Notes: generated by a model not told the origin, from the letters alone. A stretch of DNA of 64,000 nt from Juglans regia (GCF_001411555.2 NC_049905.1:21380097-21444096); one strand, 5' to 3'. Shown: positions 25,572 to 38,268, counted from the stretch's first letter. Numbers and translations are program-made.

Positions 25572-26496
25572 ATTAAAAACAAAATTATGATAATATATAA
25601 ATTCAAGATTGAAAAGACAACTTTAGTTTAATCTTAACGGTCAAGTCTTAAAAAAATAGGCAGAATGTAATTATTTTTTATTATTAGAAGATATAATATC
25701 TCAACCCTACTACCTTCAAATGCCTAATAATGAAATTTACTTGGTGCTAGCTCAGTTGGATGGGCTGCTGAAGCTAGCTGGCTATGTACCTGAAATAACA
25801 TGGGGGGATTTAGGCTGAGTTCCCCACCCATATGGGGGAAAGTAATATATTAATTCTTTTTGGGTTCTTACTTGATTTTTGTGATAACAAGTGATCAGTC
25901 ATTGTAGAATATGGAAGAGAAGCTGATTTATTTGTGGTAACATATTAAAATCATTCCATGTCAATCAATAAGAATAAATTGGAGTTTTTAAAACAATCAT
26001 TTGAATGTTCAAAGACAAACATGGAAGAGGTTTACAATCCTTGGTTGGCTCGTCAGCTATACCCTGCTTCATAACATCTTAAACAATATTTATTCCCTTT
26101 ATCCGTTCCCATAGACATAGAACCATATCATTAGATTGTGTTAGTGTCGAGAAACCTCTAACCACACAGCTACCGGTCGTTTACAGAGTGTAATATATTA
26201 ATGTGATCCCTTTGCAGTGCCTCCACAAATCCCATCTCTCTAGGTTTCTAAAGCAGTTCATTTTCATCTATATTGACAATTCCAATATGCCTTGTTTTGC
26301 TTCCAGTACATCCCGGTTGAACATTCAAATGCCTGTTGCTGGCTTGTTCCATGTTAACATGTTTCCAGTCCCTGTAGCTCTGTCATTGGCTTTCTCTTTC
26401 ATGTCCCTTGAGCAAAACTTTACATGCAGATTTTAGAAAGAAAATCTCATCTCATTTGATAACCATGCAGAATCCAACGAATTTAGACTTCATCTC
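25572..26496. other. Intergenic, one possible SINE
   Basis: No gene recognised. A tRNA-like sequence lies at 25743-25850. Around 26217-26440 short plus-strand frames exist without family resemblance. Confidence 0.45.
25743..25850 (+). mobile_element. Possible tRNA-derived SINE
   Basis: ggtgctagctcagttggatggg resembles a pol III A-box tRNA head, and gctgagttccccaccc could be a degenerate B-box about 65 bases later. It ends in a short T-rich tail. I see no clear target-site duplication and it cannot fold as a normal tRNA. Confidence 0.3.
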
Positions 26497-26751
26497 TGTT
26501 GGAAAACAACAGGAAAATAGAGTATTGCATATATAGAGACTTCAGTCAACAACTTGTTTGATTGATTCTAAATGTTCTCTACTTTACACTTCCAAACGTA
26601 CAAATATATAAAGACACCTTGTAACTCACAACAGCATTAATCAAAACAACTTCAAAGATTAGCTAATAAACAACATAGTCAAAATATAATAAACTAGGCT
26701 ATTATAATAAACTAGGCTATTATATTGAAAAGAGTAGCACACAACTCATCA
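26497..26751 (-). repeat. 3' LTR of the Tnt1-like element
   Basis: 255 bases, matching 29692-29933 with scattered substitutions and indels. Minus-strand ends are TGATGAGTTG and CAACA. It follows the polyprotein end by only a few bases. Confidence 0.85.
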
Positions 26752-29640
26752 GCTGCAATACTCCTTGATGTGCTTTTCTGAAACTCCAAGCATCAATATA
26801 AGAAACTAAAACTTGTCTTTAGGAATAGCTTTTGTGAAGATATTTGCAAGTTAATCTTCAAAGCGACAGAAGTTTAGCTCAATTTCACCACTTGCTTCCA
26901 CTTCACGCAGAGAATGATACTTGATTGCTATGTGCTTAGTGCGACTGTGATGGACAGGATTCTTAGCAATAGCAACAACAGATTTGTTGTCACAAAAAAT
27001 CTCAATTGGACCTTGCTGATTTTCTCCCATATCCTCCAAAATTCACTTTAACCAAATGACTTGATTTGCTGCTCCAGCTATAACAACATATTCAGCCTCA
27101 ACAGTGGACTAAGCAACATTTCCTTGCTTCTTCGAACTCCATGAAAACATACCAGATCCAAGACCAAAACAATGTCCTGAAGTACTCCGCTTGTCGTCAA
27201 TAGATCCAGCCCAATCACTGTCAGTGAAGCCAACTAATTTTGATTCTAGTCTTTTCTCATACGATATGCCAAAGCTGATTGTTCCTAGCAAATATCTGAG
27301 AACTCTCTTAGCAGTTCCAAAATGAACTTGACTCGGACTTTGCATAAATCCTGACAACAAACTTGTGACAAACAAGATATCTGGTCTGGTATTGCACAAG
27401 TAAAACAAACTTCCTACAAGACTCCTGTAGGTTGATGCATCCAATTTCTTGACACCATCTTCTTTTCTCAATTTCTCATTAGGAACCAACGGTGTTGCTA
27501 CTGACTTACAACCTAACATGTTGAATTTCTCCAGCAAGTCTTCTGCATATTTCTTCTGTAAACAGGAAATTCCATCTTCTTCTTGGCTCACTTCCATTAC
27601 GAGAAAATAATGCTTCAATCCCAAGTCACTCATCTCAAAGTTAGCCATCATATCCTTTTTAAACTTCTCAATCATCACTAGATTATTTTCGGTAAAGATC
27701 AAGTCATCAACATACAAAGATACAATGAATTTCAGCATTACCTTGAGACTTTATGTACAGAGTTGGTTCAATTTTGCTCCTCCTAAAACCTTGGTCTGAA
27801 AAATATCCATCTATCTTCCCATACCAGGCTCGAGGTGCTTGTTTCAGCCCATATAATGTTTTTTTCAATCTAAAAACTTTTCCTTTTTCTTCTATGAAGC
27901 CCTTTGGTTGATAAGCATAAACTTCTTCCCCCAGAATTTCATTTAAGAATGCTGGCTTAACTTAAAGTCGGTAAATTTTCTAACTTTTTTGAGCTACAAG
28001 TGCAACAAGTGCTCGAATTGTATCCATCCTTGCAACTGGTGCAAAGGTTTCGTTGTAGTTGACTCCTGGCTGTTGTACATAGCCCTGGGCTACTAGCCTT
28101 GCTTTATGCTTCAAGATTGAACCATCTAGATTCAACTTGATCTTGAAGATCCATTTAACTCCAATGATCTCTTTGTTTGCAGGTCGAGCAACCAATTCCC
28201 AAGTTCCATTCTTTTCAATCATTTTTATCTCCTCCTCCATTGCTTTCACCCAAACTTCTTCCCTTGAAGCCGCTGCAAAATTCTCTAGTTCAAGAGAAGA
28301 GTAATTGCAATGTTCACAGATTTCACTTAATAATCTTGTTCTTCTTATAGGAGATTCTAGTGAAGAATCATCATCTCTATTAGAAGAGGCTAATTGTTGA
28401 GTTGATGTAGGACTGCTTGTCTCATCCTCCATAGGACTGCTAATGTCATCCTCCAACTCTTCTTCTATCTTGGGTGGTTGATCAATTTGAACTTCAACAT
28501 TCTGTTGAATCACCTTCTCAGCTTCCCAATCTCAAGAAGTATGCTAATTGAATTTCACATCACGGCTGGTAACAAGCTTCTTAGTTTCCATGTTGAAGAT
28601 CCGGAAACCTTTTGACATAGTGTTGCATCCCAGAAAAATGCCATTCTCAGTCTTCTCTTCCAGCTTGTGCCTTTTCTGACATGGAACGTGAATATAGCAT
28701 ATACAGCTAAACACTCATAGAAAACATGCAGAGGGTTTTATGCCACTCCAAACCTCATAAGGTGTCTGATTTTCTACATCTTTTGTTGGTACTATGTTGA
28801 GCAAAAATACAGCAGTCTTAACTGCTTCAGCCCAGAATTTTTTAGACTAACACTTTTCCAGCAACATAGATCTTGCCATCTCCATCAATGTTCTGTTTTT
28901 GCGTTAAGAAACTCCATTATATTGGCGCTAGTATGCAGCAGTTAGTTGATGCTCCAACCTTTCTTCTTCACAGAATTTCTCAAACTCCTTAGAGTTATAG
29001 TCAGTACCACGATCACTTCTTAGAGTTTTAATTTTCTGCCCACGATCACTTCTTCTTGCAATTCTTTGTTCATGAGCTTACAATGATCCCATCAATTCGT
29101 TAATAGTCAAGGTTTGTAGATCCCTTGATTCTTCAATTGCAGCAACAACGTGATCATATTTTTCTGAGAAACTAATCAAGATCTTCTGAACGATTCTTTG
29201 ATCATCAACTTCTTCACCACAGGCACACATTTGATTGACAACTTCCATCAATCTCGAGCAATAATCATTTGCATCTTCTGATTCCTTCATTTTTAAGTTT
29301 TCAAGCTCTCTTCTTAATCCTTGAAGCTTGATTACTTTTACTTTAGCATTTCCTTGAAACTCCAACTGCATAATTTCCCAAGTCGCCTTTGAAGTAGAAG
29401 CCCTCATCAATCTAGGAAAAATGGATTCACTCACGGCTTGTTGCAGTATGAACAAAGCCTTGGCATCCTTAGTATTCTCCTATTTGAGTTGAGCAGAATC
29501 TGAGGCTCCTTCTACAGAGGTTGAAACACCTTTTTCTACCACATTCCAGAGATCCTTAGATAAGAAGAAAGGCTTCATTTTGATGCTCCAATAATCATAG
29601 TTCTCACCCCCAAAGATGGGAACTATTGTAGATGTTCCGA
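26752..29640 (-). pseudogene. Tnt1-like gag-pol pseudogene
   Basis: From 5' to 3' on the minus strand: gag UBN2 domain (29455-29078; STSKATWEIMQLEFQG, LISFSEKYDHVVAAI). A deletion junction follows, then an integrase remnant (RSDRGTDYNSKEF, RKNRTLMEMARSML; to about 28540). Next is the linker and RT N-terminus (28513-27980; VKWIFKIKL, ARLVAQGY), the RT catalytic SLYVDDL segment (27738-27109), and RNase H (26851-27039; FCDNKSVVAIAKNP) ending near IFTKAIPKDKF. The zinc knuckle, protease and integrase core start are absent. Many stops and frameshifts. Confidence 0.9.
29007..29054. repeat. 15-bp direct repeat at the gag-integrase deletion junction
   Basis: ccacgatcacttctt occurs at 29007-29021 and 29040-29054. 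Gag sequence ends and integrase sequence begins here, so microhomology-mediated deletion or slippage is likely. Confidence 0.75.
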
Positions 29641-29691
29641 TATTAGCCATTAACGACCATTCAGATCAACCTGGCTCACACTGGTACCAGT

Positions 29692-29933
29692 TGTTGGAAA
29701 ATAATAGGATAATAGAGTATTGCAGAGAGACTTCAGTCAACAACTTGTTTGATTGATTCTAAATATTTTCGACTTTACACTTCCAAACATACATATATAT
29801 AAAGACATCTTGTAACTCACAACAGCATTAATCAAAACAACTTCCAAGATTAGCTAATAAACAACATAGTCTAAATATAATAAACTAGGCTATTAATAGA
29901 GATTGTTGAAAAACAATAGCACACAATGTATCA
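29692..29933 (-). repeat. 5' LTR of the Tnt1-like element
   Basis: 242 bases, partner of 26497-26751. Its AACA end at 29692 is followed, on the minus strand, by ACTGGTACCAGTG, a degenerate Met-tRNA PBS. Confidence 0.85.
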
Positions 29934-30221
29934 GCTTTTTTTTTTTTTTTTTAATTTTTTAAATAAGAGTTAGGGCCACCTGTCCATGAGCGACCATTCC
30001 CCAAGTTTATTAAAATGCCTTCACTTATGGTGGAGGAATATCGTAATTACAACCAAACATCTGGGAGTTTACCAAAAAGAAACCTCCAAACACAAAACAA
30101 GCAAAGCCAACTACAAAGCTAAAAGCAACAAATACAACCCAGAACTAAAAGCGACCAAACTGTAAACATGCCTAAAGAAAACTCATCTAAACAAGCCTAA
30201 AGACCACCAAATAAAACAAAG

Positions 30222-33200
30222 TTAAGAACGTATAGTGGGTAATCCTGCCTTGTCAATTCGAATAACACCCTTTAAAAACCTCGGCAACTGCTGGATATCG
30301 TCATAAAAAACACTGCTTCCTAACTCGCCTTGTTTAGCCAAAAAATCAGTTGCTTGATTTCCTTCTCTAAACTGATGCAATACATGGATATCCATTCCTT
30401 GCATTTCAGAAATCAACTCATTCCAATAGTCCCATAAGTACCATAGGGAGCAGTTACCTGACCGGACCCAATCCACCACTAACTTGGAATCACTTTCCAC
30501 AATTACATTTAAAAAATTTAGTCTTTTACAAAGCCGAATCCCATCAAACATAGCTCTTAATTCAGCTTCATTATTAGTACCAACACCAAAATGAGCCAAG
30601 AATGTCGCTTTAAAATTTCCATCCATGTCCCGCAAGATACCCTCACCTCCCGAAGACCCTGGTTTATCACGACTACTCCCATCGCAATTAAGCTTGATCC
30701 ACCCAGTCGGTGGTTTTGACCATTTCACAAGTATTCATTTTTGGGCAACAACTCTCGGCATAAACAAATTTAACTCATTTAGCACATAACAGTCTTGCTC
30801 ATTAAGCCGCCTCTGCACTCTCAATTCACCCGCTACCTTTTTGAGCCATGATTTCACTGCAGTCCACACTTGCATCGCATTAATTTTCATCCCCTCCATA
30901 CGTACTTTGCATCTCCTATTCCATAAACACCAAGTAATAATGCAAGTTATCATATCAAAGAGATTACCCACCAATGATGACTTTTTTGCACAGGTCATCC
31001 AAGCCGATATTCTTGCTTTCCAGGTATTAAACCTCAAGCACGGCACATTTAACATCCTACTTGCATATTCCCAAACCTGAGACGCTGCCTGACCAGTAGA
31101 TAAAGCATGATTTATGCTCTCCCTAGCCTGTGGCATACAGCAGTCACATGCTGACGCAAGGGAAATTTCCTTATTTTGAACCCTCTCATCTACAGTCAGA
31201 CACTAAAACCAAGCTCTCCAATTACACATGGAAACTTTTTTTGGCATCCCTTTATTCCAGAACCAATCATGCCAAGGCAATGGAACACCTTTTTCCCTAG
31301 TTACTTCCCAAGTAGTAGCCGTTGTAAACTTGCCATTCAATGAAGGCTTCCACACACAAATATCCAACGAATTTCGCCAACTGAGATTAGTCTGCACAAT
31401 TTCTTCCATAATCGACTAACTCCTTCAAAAGATCAGTGTTCCATACCTACTCTATCCAACAATCATTGATACAAATTCGTTTATTTAAAATGTCCGTAAT
31501 TATGGCTGATAAAGGACCCGAAGCTAGCCATCTGTCAAACTAGAAAAACGAGTTTCCAGTTCGCAACAGAATCTGAACATTGTTCATTACTTCCGGAACC
31601 TGCTTGATTATCGATCTCCAAATTCTTGAATCCATAGCCTTCGGAATATATGACAGAGGATGACCATCTTTTAAATATTTTGATTTAAAAAGTCTGCCCA
31701 CAAACCTTCATTAGTCAGTAATTGGTAAGCAAACTTCATGTGTAAGGACTTCTAAACCTCATGTAAATCCCTCAGCCCCAAACCACCTTCATTAGTCGGT
31801 TTGCATATTTTAGCCCATGATCGCCAGTGCGATTTCCTCCTTCCCTCCACTTCGCCCCAAAGAAAATTGGCTAATAAATAATTTATATAATCAAGTGTCA
31901 CCTTCGGAACATTAATCACCAAAAGGATATGTAAAGGTATACTAGATAACACATGCCACAACAAAATTAACCGACCACCTTGTGAAAGCAATTGAAATTT
32001 CCAGCCCGCCACTTTGTCTCTTATTTTCTCAATTAGTGGCTCAATAATGCGTGATGTCAGTCTACCTGTAACAAGCAGCACCCCCAAGTAAATCACAGGG
32101 AATTTTCCTTCCTTTAAATCCCGTAACTCTCAATAATTCATGCTTCCGACTTGGATTTATAAGTTTAGAGGGAAAGATCACTGATTTCTCACGATTAATC
32201 TTTTGACCCGACCACCATTCATAGGTGGTCAGAATTTCAATAAGTCTCTTAATAGAGTTTTTCCCCCATAAGAAAATATCAAAAGATCATCAGTATACAA
32301 CAAATGGGAAACTAAAGGTGCCCCCACTGGATGCGTAAATCTTCCGATCCGACCAGCCTCAAAATTTTTCTTAAGCAGCCTTGTTAATACCTCCTCCATA
32401 ATAATAAACAACTAAGGAGATAAAGGATCCCCTTATCGAAGCCCTTGAGTGGATTGCAAAAATTCTTTAAAAGTCTCGTTCATCATCACAAAAAACCATG
32501 GAGACTTAATACAACCACCAATCAATTTACAAAAATCTTGAGAATTTTGTATTTTGTTTTGAAGTTTCAAATAATATGTTTTAATATTATTATTATTTTG
32601 GGATTTGAAAAATGTGTATTGGGATTTAAAAAAGTTAAATTGTTTATTATATTTTGTATAGGGATTTGAAAAAGGTGTAATGATGAGATGAGATGAGATA
32701 AGAATTTTGTGTTTTGTTTTGTGCCCCAAACCTGCCCTTAAGCACTTCCAAAAGAAAGCTCCAATCAACCATGTCATAAGCCTTAGCCATATCAATTTTT
32801 AACATGACATTACCACCCAAAATTTTCCTGTGAAGAGAATGCACAATCTCTTGAGCAAGCAAGATATTCTCAAAAATACTGCAACCCGAAACAAAAGCCC
32901 TTGTTCATGGGAAACCAACTTATGAATAACCCGAGTTAAACGAGCCACAATAATTTTTGAAAATATCTTATAGGCCACCGAACACAAACTAATAGGCCAA
33001 AATTTATCAAAACTGGCAAAATCAAAACAATAAAGGATGACATGGAAAACCTGGTTAAATGACCACCCCTGAAAAATTCCCTAGCAGCTTCAATAACATC
33101 ATCTTTAATGATCTCCCAACACTTAATATAAAAACATGACCCGAAACCATCAGGCCCCGGAGTGCTTTGCTGAGGGATTGAGAAACATGCTTCTTTCACT

Positions 33201-34150
33201 TCCATCTCAGTTGGCTCAGCACACAGTACATTATTTTCAGCTTCCGTAATCACTAGTTCAATCAAGTTTGATAGGTCAACATGCTTTACTTCACACGATG
33301 CAGAAAGGAAACTTCAGAAATATTGTGCAGCTCCCATATGTACAGACTCTGCACTATCCAAAATTGTACCATCCGATAAAACCATTTGAGAGATAAGAGC
33401 CTTTTTACGCCTGCGATTAATCACAGAGTGAAAAAACTTAGTGTTCTAATCACCTTCCATCAACCACATCTTCTTAGCAATTTGTCCCAACCAGGTTATC
33501 TCTCTCTTTTGTCAGGTATCGATCTCCAATTTAGTCACAAGATAATCCATTTCCACATCTTCAAAATATCCAAACTGCAACTGGTTTTCTAAAATTTCCT
33601 GCCGCTCCTCAAGAGTTTTAAGTTTCTCATCAACTCTGCCAAATACACGTTTATTCCAAGCACGTAAGGCAATTTTTGTTCTCTTGAGTCTTGCTGCTAG
33701 TTTAAGCAGACCTAAACCGGTATCATGTTTATCCCAAGCTTCCTACGCACAATCTAAAAAATTCTCATGTAAACACCACATATTTTGAAAACAGAAAGGA
33801 ACCGGACCATAAAATGAAAAAAAGCCTATCCAGATTGACCACCATAGGACAATGATCTAAAGTTTTCTGCGCCAAATAGACTAACTGAGTGGAAGCAAAC
33901 TGAGCAAAGAAACTACTATTAATGACCACTCTATCTAGCTTCGCCCAACTTTTATTAACCCTAAGATGACCATTGCGCCATGACAGAGTAGGCCCACTAC
34001 TATGAAGATCAAACAAACAACATTTATCTAAACAATCATTAAACTTTAACATAGAAATTAGAGGTCGAGGATGACCACCAATCCTTTCAGAGTCAATGCG
34101 AATAGCATTAAAATTGCCCATCACCATCCAAGGCACATTATTCAACTATT
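30222..34150 (-). pseudogene. LINE ORF2: endonuclease, reverse transcriptase, zf-RVT, RNase H
   Basis: Endonuclease remnant 34145-33765 has WMVMGNFNAIR, where the catalytic Asp of GDFNA is Asn, and TLDHCPMVV for the SDH motif. RT segments span about 33265-31752: STPGPDGFGSCFY, MLKIDMAKAYDMVDWSFL with a catalytic Asp, STQGLR, and LLYTDDLLIFS (YTDD for YADD). A zf-RVT region (31409-31203) and an RVT_3 RNase H (30728-30222) follow. RNase H keeps all acidic residues: LNCDGSS, NEAELRA, VESDSKL and ATDFLAK. Many stops and frame changes make ORF2 inactive, although RNase H itself is open. Confidence 0.9.
32541..32721. mobile_element. MITE-like insertion inside the LINE reverse transcriptase
   Basis: The RT frame is interrupted between KGRFGA and SQDFCKLIGGCIKSP by about 160 bases. 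These carry the gatgagatgag motif and AT-rich core of the local MITE family. A 20-base repeat, agaattttgtRttttgtttt, flanks it at 32541-32560 and 32701-32720. It is longer than typical MITE target duplications, so it may be part of the insertion. Confidence 0.65.
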
Positions 34151-34503
34151 GATTCTCCAATTCTTTCCATAACCCTCTTCTTTCCGTATAAGAACATTTA
34201 GCATAGACAAAGGTTATGAACAACCTTTGATTCGTTGCACAAAGCCAACTCGAAATTGTTTGTGCAGTACATCTAAAATTCATTCAACTCTTTCCAAAAA
34301 ATCCACAACTTACCACCCTCTATCTCATTGGAACAAAAATAATTGAGATTCAAAAAAGAACCTGTAGCAGCCATACGATTATTACCCACAAAAGGTTCCG
34401 CAATCGCACAAATATTGTTATCTTTTTTTTATAATTAACGATTTTAATCTCCTCTTCAACGTCCCCAACCCTCTATCATTCCAGTAAAAAATGTTTCCCG
34501 TCA

Positions 34504-36180
34504 TTAGCTCAGCTTTTTCGATCGGGTGTGAACTCGTTGGAATTTCCTCATCACCTTGTCTAATGTAGTTTTTAATATCTCTATATCCGATCGATCTGCC
34601 CCTTCAAAATCATAGGCCTTCTCTTTACCCCTGAATCCTTCTATTTCGCCATGTTCACGCTTCGAAGAATATCCCATAACTAATTCCCCTTGTACCCTTG
34701 AATCAGAAGTTACATTCACCGTCTCAGCACCCATGATCCGTGGCACATCGGGAACCTCCTTATCATGCATCTACACAAGCACCATATCTTCTTCATTTTC
34801 TTTATCACACCAAACCTCCTCACATTCTTCATCACTGGCCCCATTTTGATTATCTGGTATTTTTCCTAAATCCTGGAGAGGAATCTTTGGCAACTCTACA
34901 CTCATAATAATACTTGGCACCCTCTTGGACTCATTACTTTTCGCAGACTCGCCCTCAATGTTCGATGTCTTCCCTGGAATTATTTTCGCAGACTCACCCT
35001 CACTTCTCGCAGACTCACCATCTCTACCCTCATTAGGCGCTTCATCAACATTCACAACCTGCACCACATTTGCATCCATCTCCTCTCGTGTGACATGCAG
35101 ACTATCATCTGGTAATTTAACATTTACTTCCAACTCCTTATCATCTTTAGTTCTCGAAGTGCTACCCCTGACTTTACTAGTTTTGTCTGCCATACCCTTT
35201 TATCCTTTCGCTTCTCCCTAGCCCTATAGACCACAGCCGTACATCCCTATCGATGGCATTTCATACAATAAAAGCCTTGTTTTTCATATCTCACCTTTTG
35301 CCAAATACACTTCGTAGGCGACACTACAACCGGAAATCTTTTCACCGGTTTCACTGTCAAATCTATCTCCACACAAATTCTTGCACCCGTGGCTCTCGGA
35401 CGGTTCAACGTCACATTATCCGTCCTAAGATAAAGATCAAACCATGTTGCAAAGATTTGAAGACAATCACGATGATAAAGATGCATAGGCAGTCTCGGCA
35501 AGAAAATCCACTGAGGAGCCAGTGAAGATTCTTTATGAAAATCAAAGTCCTTTGTCCATTTAAACAAGCGAAACGTATTTCCATCCATGATTCTTCCTTC
35601 ACGAGCCCAGCCATGCACAAAATCACATTCATTCTTCATTTGTATTAACACAAGATAATCATCCATACAGCTAATCGTCGAAATCTCTACCTAACCCCAC
35701 TTTTTCACCACGTTCAATCTGACCACATCAATAGAGGGACGAACTCGCATAAATTTCATGACAATCGCAAACTTATATTCATCCACCACTTTCACCATCT
35801 CTGTTTTAGAAAAACTGAAACCTAATTCTCCGTTAATGTCCACAAGAAAACGTAAAGGAATTTTGAAAGAAGAGTGCTCTGCCGGTTTTGAGACTGTCGA
35901 AACATATGATGTCGCCATACCATTGCCCAAGGTAGTGTTCCCCGCCGATGGCACGACCATCAGAGGGCCTAGAGACCACAAGAAATGGCCCACTAAGCCG
36001 TCTAACCACAAGAGACCACCCTAGAAAAAAGCCAGCTGCCTTTGCAAGCCAAAAGGAAACAAGAGGAAAACAACACCTCAACAACTCTCTCCAAGAAACT
36101 CCAAGAAGAGTTCCAAGAAGACTTTCAAACCCGTACATTTTGTTTTTCAAACCTGTACACCACAAGAGTTCCTTTGCCAC
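34504..36180 (-). pseudogene. LINE ORF1 (DUF4283 / zinc-knuckle RNA-binding protein)
   Basis: The minus frames 36011-35691 and 35666-35247 are continuous except for a TAG at 35691-35693. They encode a DUF4283 region (FRLFKWTKDFDFHKESSLAP, WIFLPRLPMHLYHRD) followed by a zinc-knuckle start (GFYCMKCHR) that ends in another stop. Acidic, low-complexity frames continue to 34504 (ESARSEGESAKIIPG). This is the typical layout of plant L1 ORF1, which packages LINE RNA. It is inactive as it stands. Confidence 0.78.
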
Positions 36181-36381
36181 TCATTCTCTAAGCAAAAGGG
36201 CATCGCCATCTTAAAAAGTGAAGCACCCTTAGAATTACCTCAATGTGGTACCTTTTCAGCAGGAAAATGGCTGAAAGAATGTGATGCACAAGAGCCAAAT
36301 TCTTGTATATTGTGCAGGAAAGTAGGACAACTTACAATCAGAGATTGGCTTGGATCCATTGCAAACCCAATCTTCATGTCT

Positions 36382-36770
36382 ACCAATAGTCTTTACAAGA
36401 ACAACTTCCCTTTTTAAAATGGTGATATCTAATCATGTCCCTGACAATAATCTCGATCATAAACTTTGGAGATGAACTTTGTTGCTTCGTGGCAATTCCC
36501 ACAAACTCGTAAATTCTTTACAATTTAAATTGGGGTTTGGGGGTGTTGTGTTCATCAAGTCAAAAGTAATAACTAACTTCTCACTATGTTTAGATAGGGT
36601 TGTCTCTTTATCTTCCTTGTCATCAATATCAAGCAAAACATCTCCAAATTGTGGAACATAACCAACAATCTTCAACTTAGTTGTCATCTCATCCAAGAAC
36701 AAGTAGAGTTGTTTAGTATGGGGATGGGATCTATCTCCCACAAGGAATTGATGGAACACACCATTTAATT
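36382..36770 (-). pseudogene. DYW-class pentatricopeptide repeat protein, C-terminal remnant
   Basis: The minus strand encodes VGDRSHPHTKQLYLFLDEM, GYVPQFGDVLLDID and KHSEKLVITFDL. After a frame change comes [21 protein letters not shown], and after another [14 protein letters not shown] with a stop. These are the E+/DYW domain motifs: zinc-binding HSEK and CxxCH, and the final Asp-Tyr-Trp. Intact proteins edit C to U in organelle transcripts. No PPR repeats are found upstream (36770-37240), and two frameshifts break it. Confidence 0.85.
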
Positions 36771-37884
36771 TAATGGAGCTACAACCAGGGATTTTCTTCC
36801 TTCAATTTAATTCAATCTCCTCTCTCACAACCTTTGCTTCATTCTATGTGATCTATTAGGGAGGAATACAAGATCTCTTGCTACAACAAAAAAGTTCCGT
36901 GCATGTTTGAAAAAGTGCATGTTTAATCCACTTATTTACATGGCTGAGAATGGCAAAACTCCTTAGAATTTCTCAATTATTTGCGCCCAAGTTAGGTCAT
37001 GTTACCATAAAAATAAAAAGAAAAAAAAAAACTTGCTAGCTAGCTATAAGATTTTCTTCTGAATTTGGTCTAGAACATATCATGCTTGCAATATTATTAT
37101 TGATGCATTTAATGTTTGGTCTATGGAAACATAATCTCAATGTTTTTTAACTTTTTTTTTTAAATAAACCTTATATTAACATAATGATTTGCCTAAAGTT
37201 ATGTTAAAAATACTTTTCACAAAGGTCTTAAAAAGTTGATCCTGAAAATATGGGTGGGTAGCGAGGCCCCACATTCCACTACCTCGCCCCCGCATGGTGG
37301 GTTAGGCAACCCCGCTTGCCCCTGCTTAAGTGATTTTTTGTATTTCTTAAGTGAGACTCTTCTATTGTCTTGACCTCCTACATAAAGGTCTCATTAGGCT
37401 ACATTAACTTACTCATAATATGCACTAACAAATTTATGATCATATTTGCAAATTTAAATTTATAATTTTGGTTCAAAAATGTGTTCTTGTCAACACTGCC
37501 CCCCGGCATTGGAGCAGGGTGTGGGGGTGAAAATCCACCCTCCGCCCATGCAAGGGCAGGGTGTGGGGAAGGGTCGACCCCGCCCCAGCATGGGTGGGTA
37601 GTACCCCTACCTGAAAAAATTATATTCAAATAGTTTTTGAAATCTACTTACATACTTACGCAAATCAATAAGAAAATATCTATAAAAACCTTTTATCCAA
37701 ACAACTTATATATTTCCTATCTAATTCCATGAAATACAATAAAAAGAAATAGAAAAATTATATTTTGAAGCTGATGTGTAGAGCATACTTAGTAAAGTGT
37801 TTAGATGACATAATTTGATTTGGAAGAACATTTTTAAAATCCAAATCATACAAATCAAATCTTACAATTTAAGTGATGTGGATG
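36771..37884. other. Intergenic with a GC-rich repeat patch
   Basis: Mostly AT-rich. 37240-37330 and 37495-37615 are rich in ccccgccc and gtgggg words and resemble 13440-13640. From about 37700 the sequence matches the LOX 3' flank at 4890 and 24680. Confidence 0.5.
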
Positions 37885-38268
37885 TTTTTGGAGTGGGTTA
37901 TGGAAATTAGGCTGTGCGACATGGTTTTATTGGAGCGCCGGCTTGCGGCGTTGAATTCTCAAAAGTTGCTTCATTTCGTTTACTCGAATATGTATTTATT
38001 TTGTTTGTTTATATCCTTTATAGGCTTGTTTAGATTGATTGATTTATTTATAGGCCTGTTTAGATGTTTTCTGGTTATAGTTTTGACTTATTTGATTTGG
38101 TGTTTTGGTACTTGGGGGTTATTAGTCTTTTTATATTATTGTAAATCCCAAGTACCTTGATTGCTACCACGGTATTCCTCTACCACAAGTAAGGGCTTAT
38201 TAATAAATTTGAGCGGGGGTCACTATTGGACATGTGACTACCCTCTCTTAAAAAAATTAAAAAAAAAA
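37885..38268 (+). mobile_element. Short 5'-truncated LINE insertion with target-site duplication
   Basis: The homologous LOX flank at 5050 and 24830 lacks these 384 bases. The insertion is flanked by tgatgtggatg (37874-37884) and tgatgtgaatg (38269-38279) and ends in a poly(A)-rich tract. Its 3' UTR (cggtattcctctaccacaag...taataaattt) matches the tail of the LINE at 29934-36200. Confidence 0.8.

Larger units (their letters stand above)
26497..29933 (-). mobile_element. Tnt1-like Copia element with both LTRs, internally deleted
   Basis: Related LTRs lie at 26497-26751 (3') and 29692-29933 (5'), both minus orientation with TGAT...AACA ends. A PBS-like TGGTACCAGTG lies just inside the 5' LTR. 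The interior encodes gag, part of integrase, RT and RNase H in Copia order. The LTRs differ at many positions and the frames are broken, so the insertion is old. Flanking five-base sequences (atctc and gcttt) do not match, so no target-site duplication is visible. The right end touches the LINE poly(A). Confidence 0.88.
29934..36200 (-). mobile_element. Nearly full-length L1-type LINE, degenerate
   Basis: Plus-strand T tract at 29936-29955 is the 3' poly(A). A 3' UTR follows, then ORF2 (30222 to about 34150) and ORF1 (about 34500-36180). The layout is that of plant L1 LINEs with a C-terminal RNase H. Stops and frameshifts occur throughout. The exact 5' end is uncertain and no target-site duplication was found. 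A MITE-like insertion lies at 32541-32721. Confidence 0.88.

Noticed and set aside
25743..25815. A tRNA gene
   Set aside because: Only an A-box-like head is present; no acceptor stem pairing or anticodon arm can be drawn.
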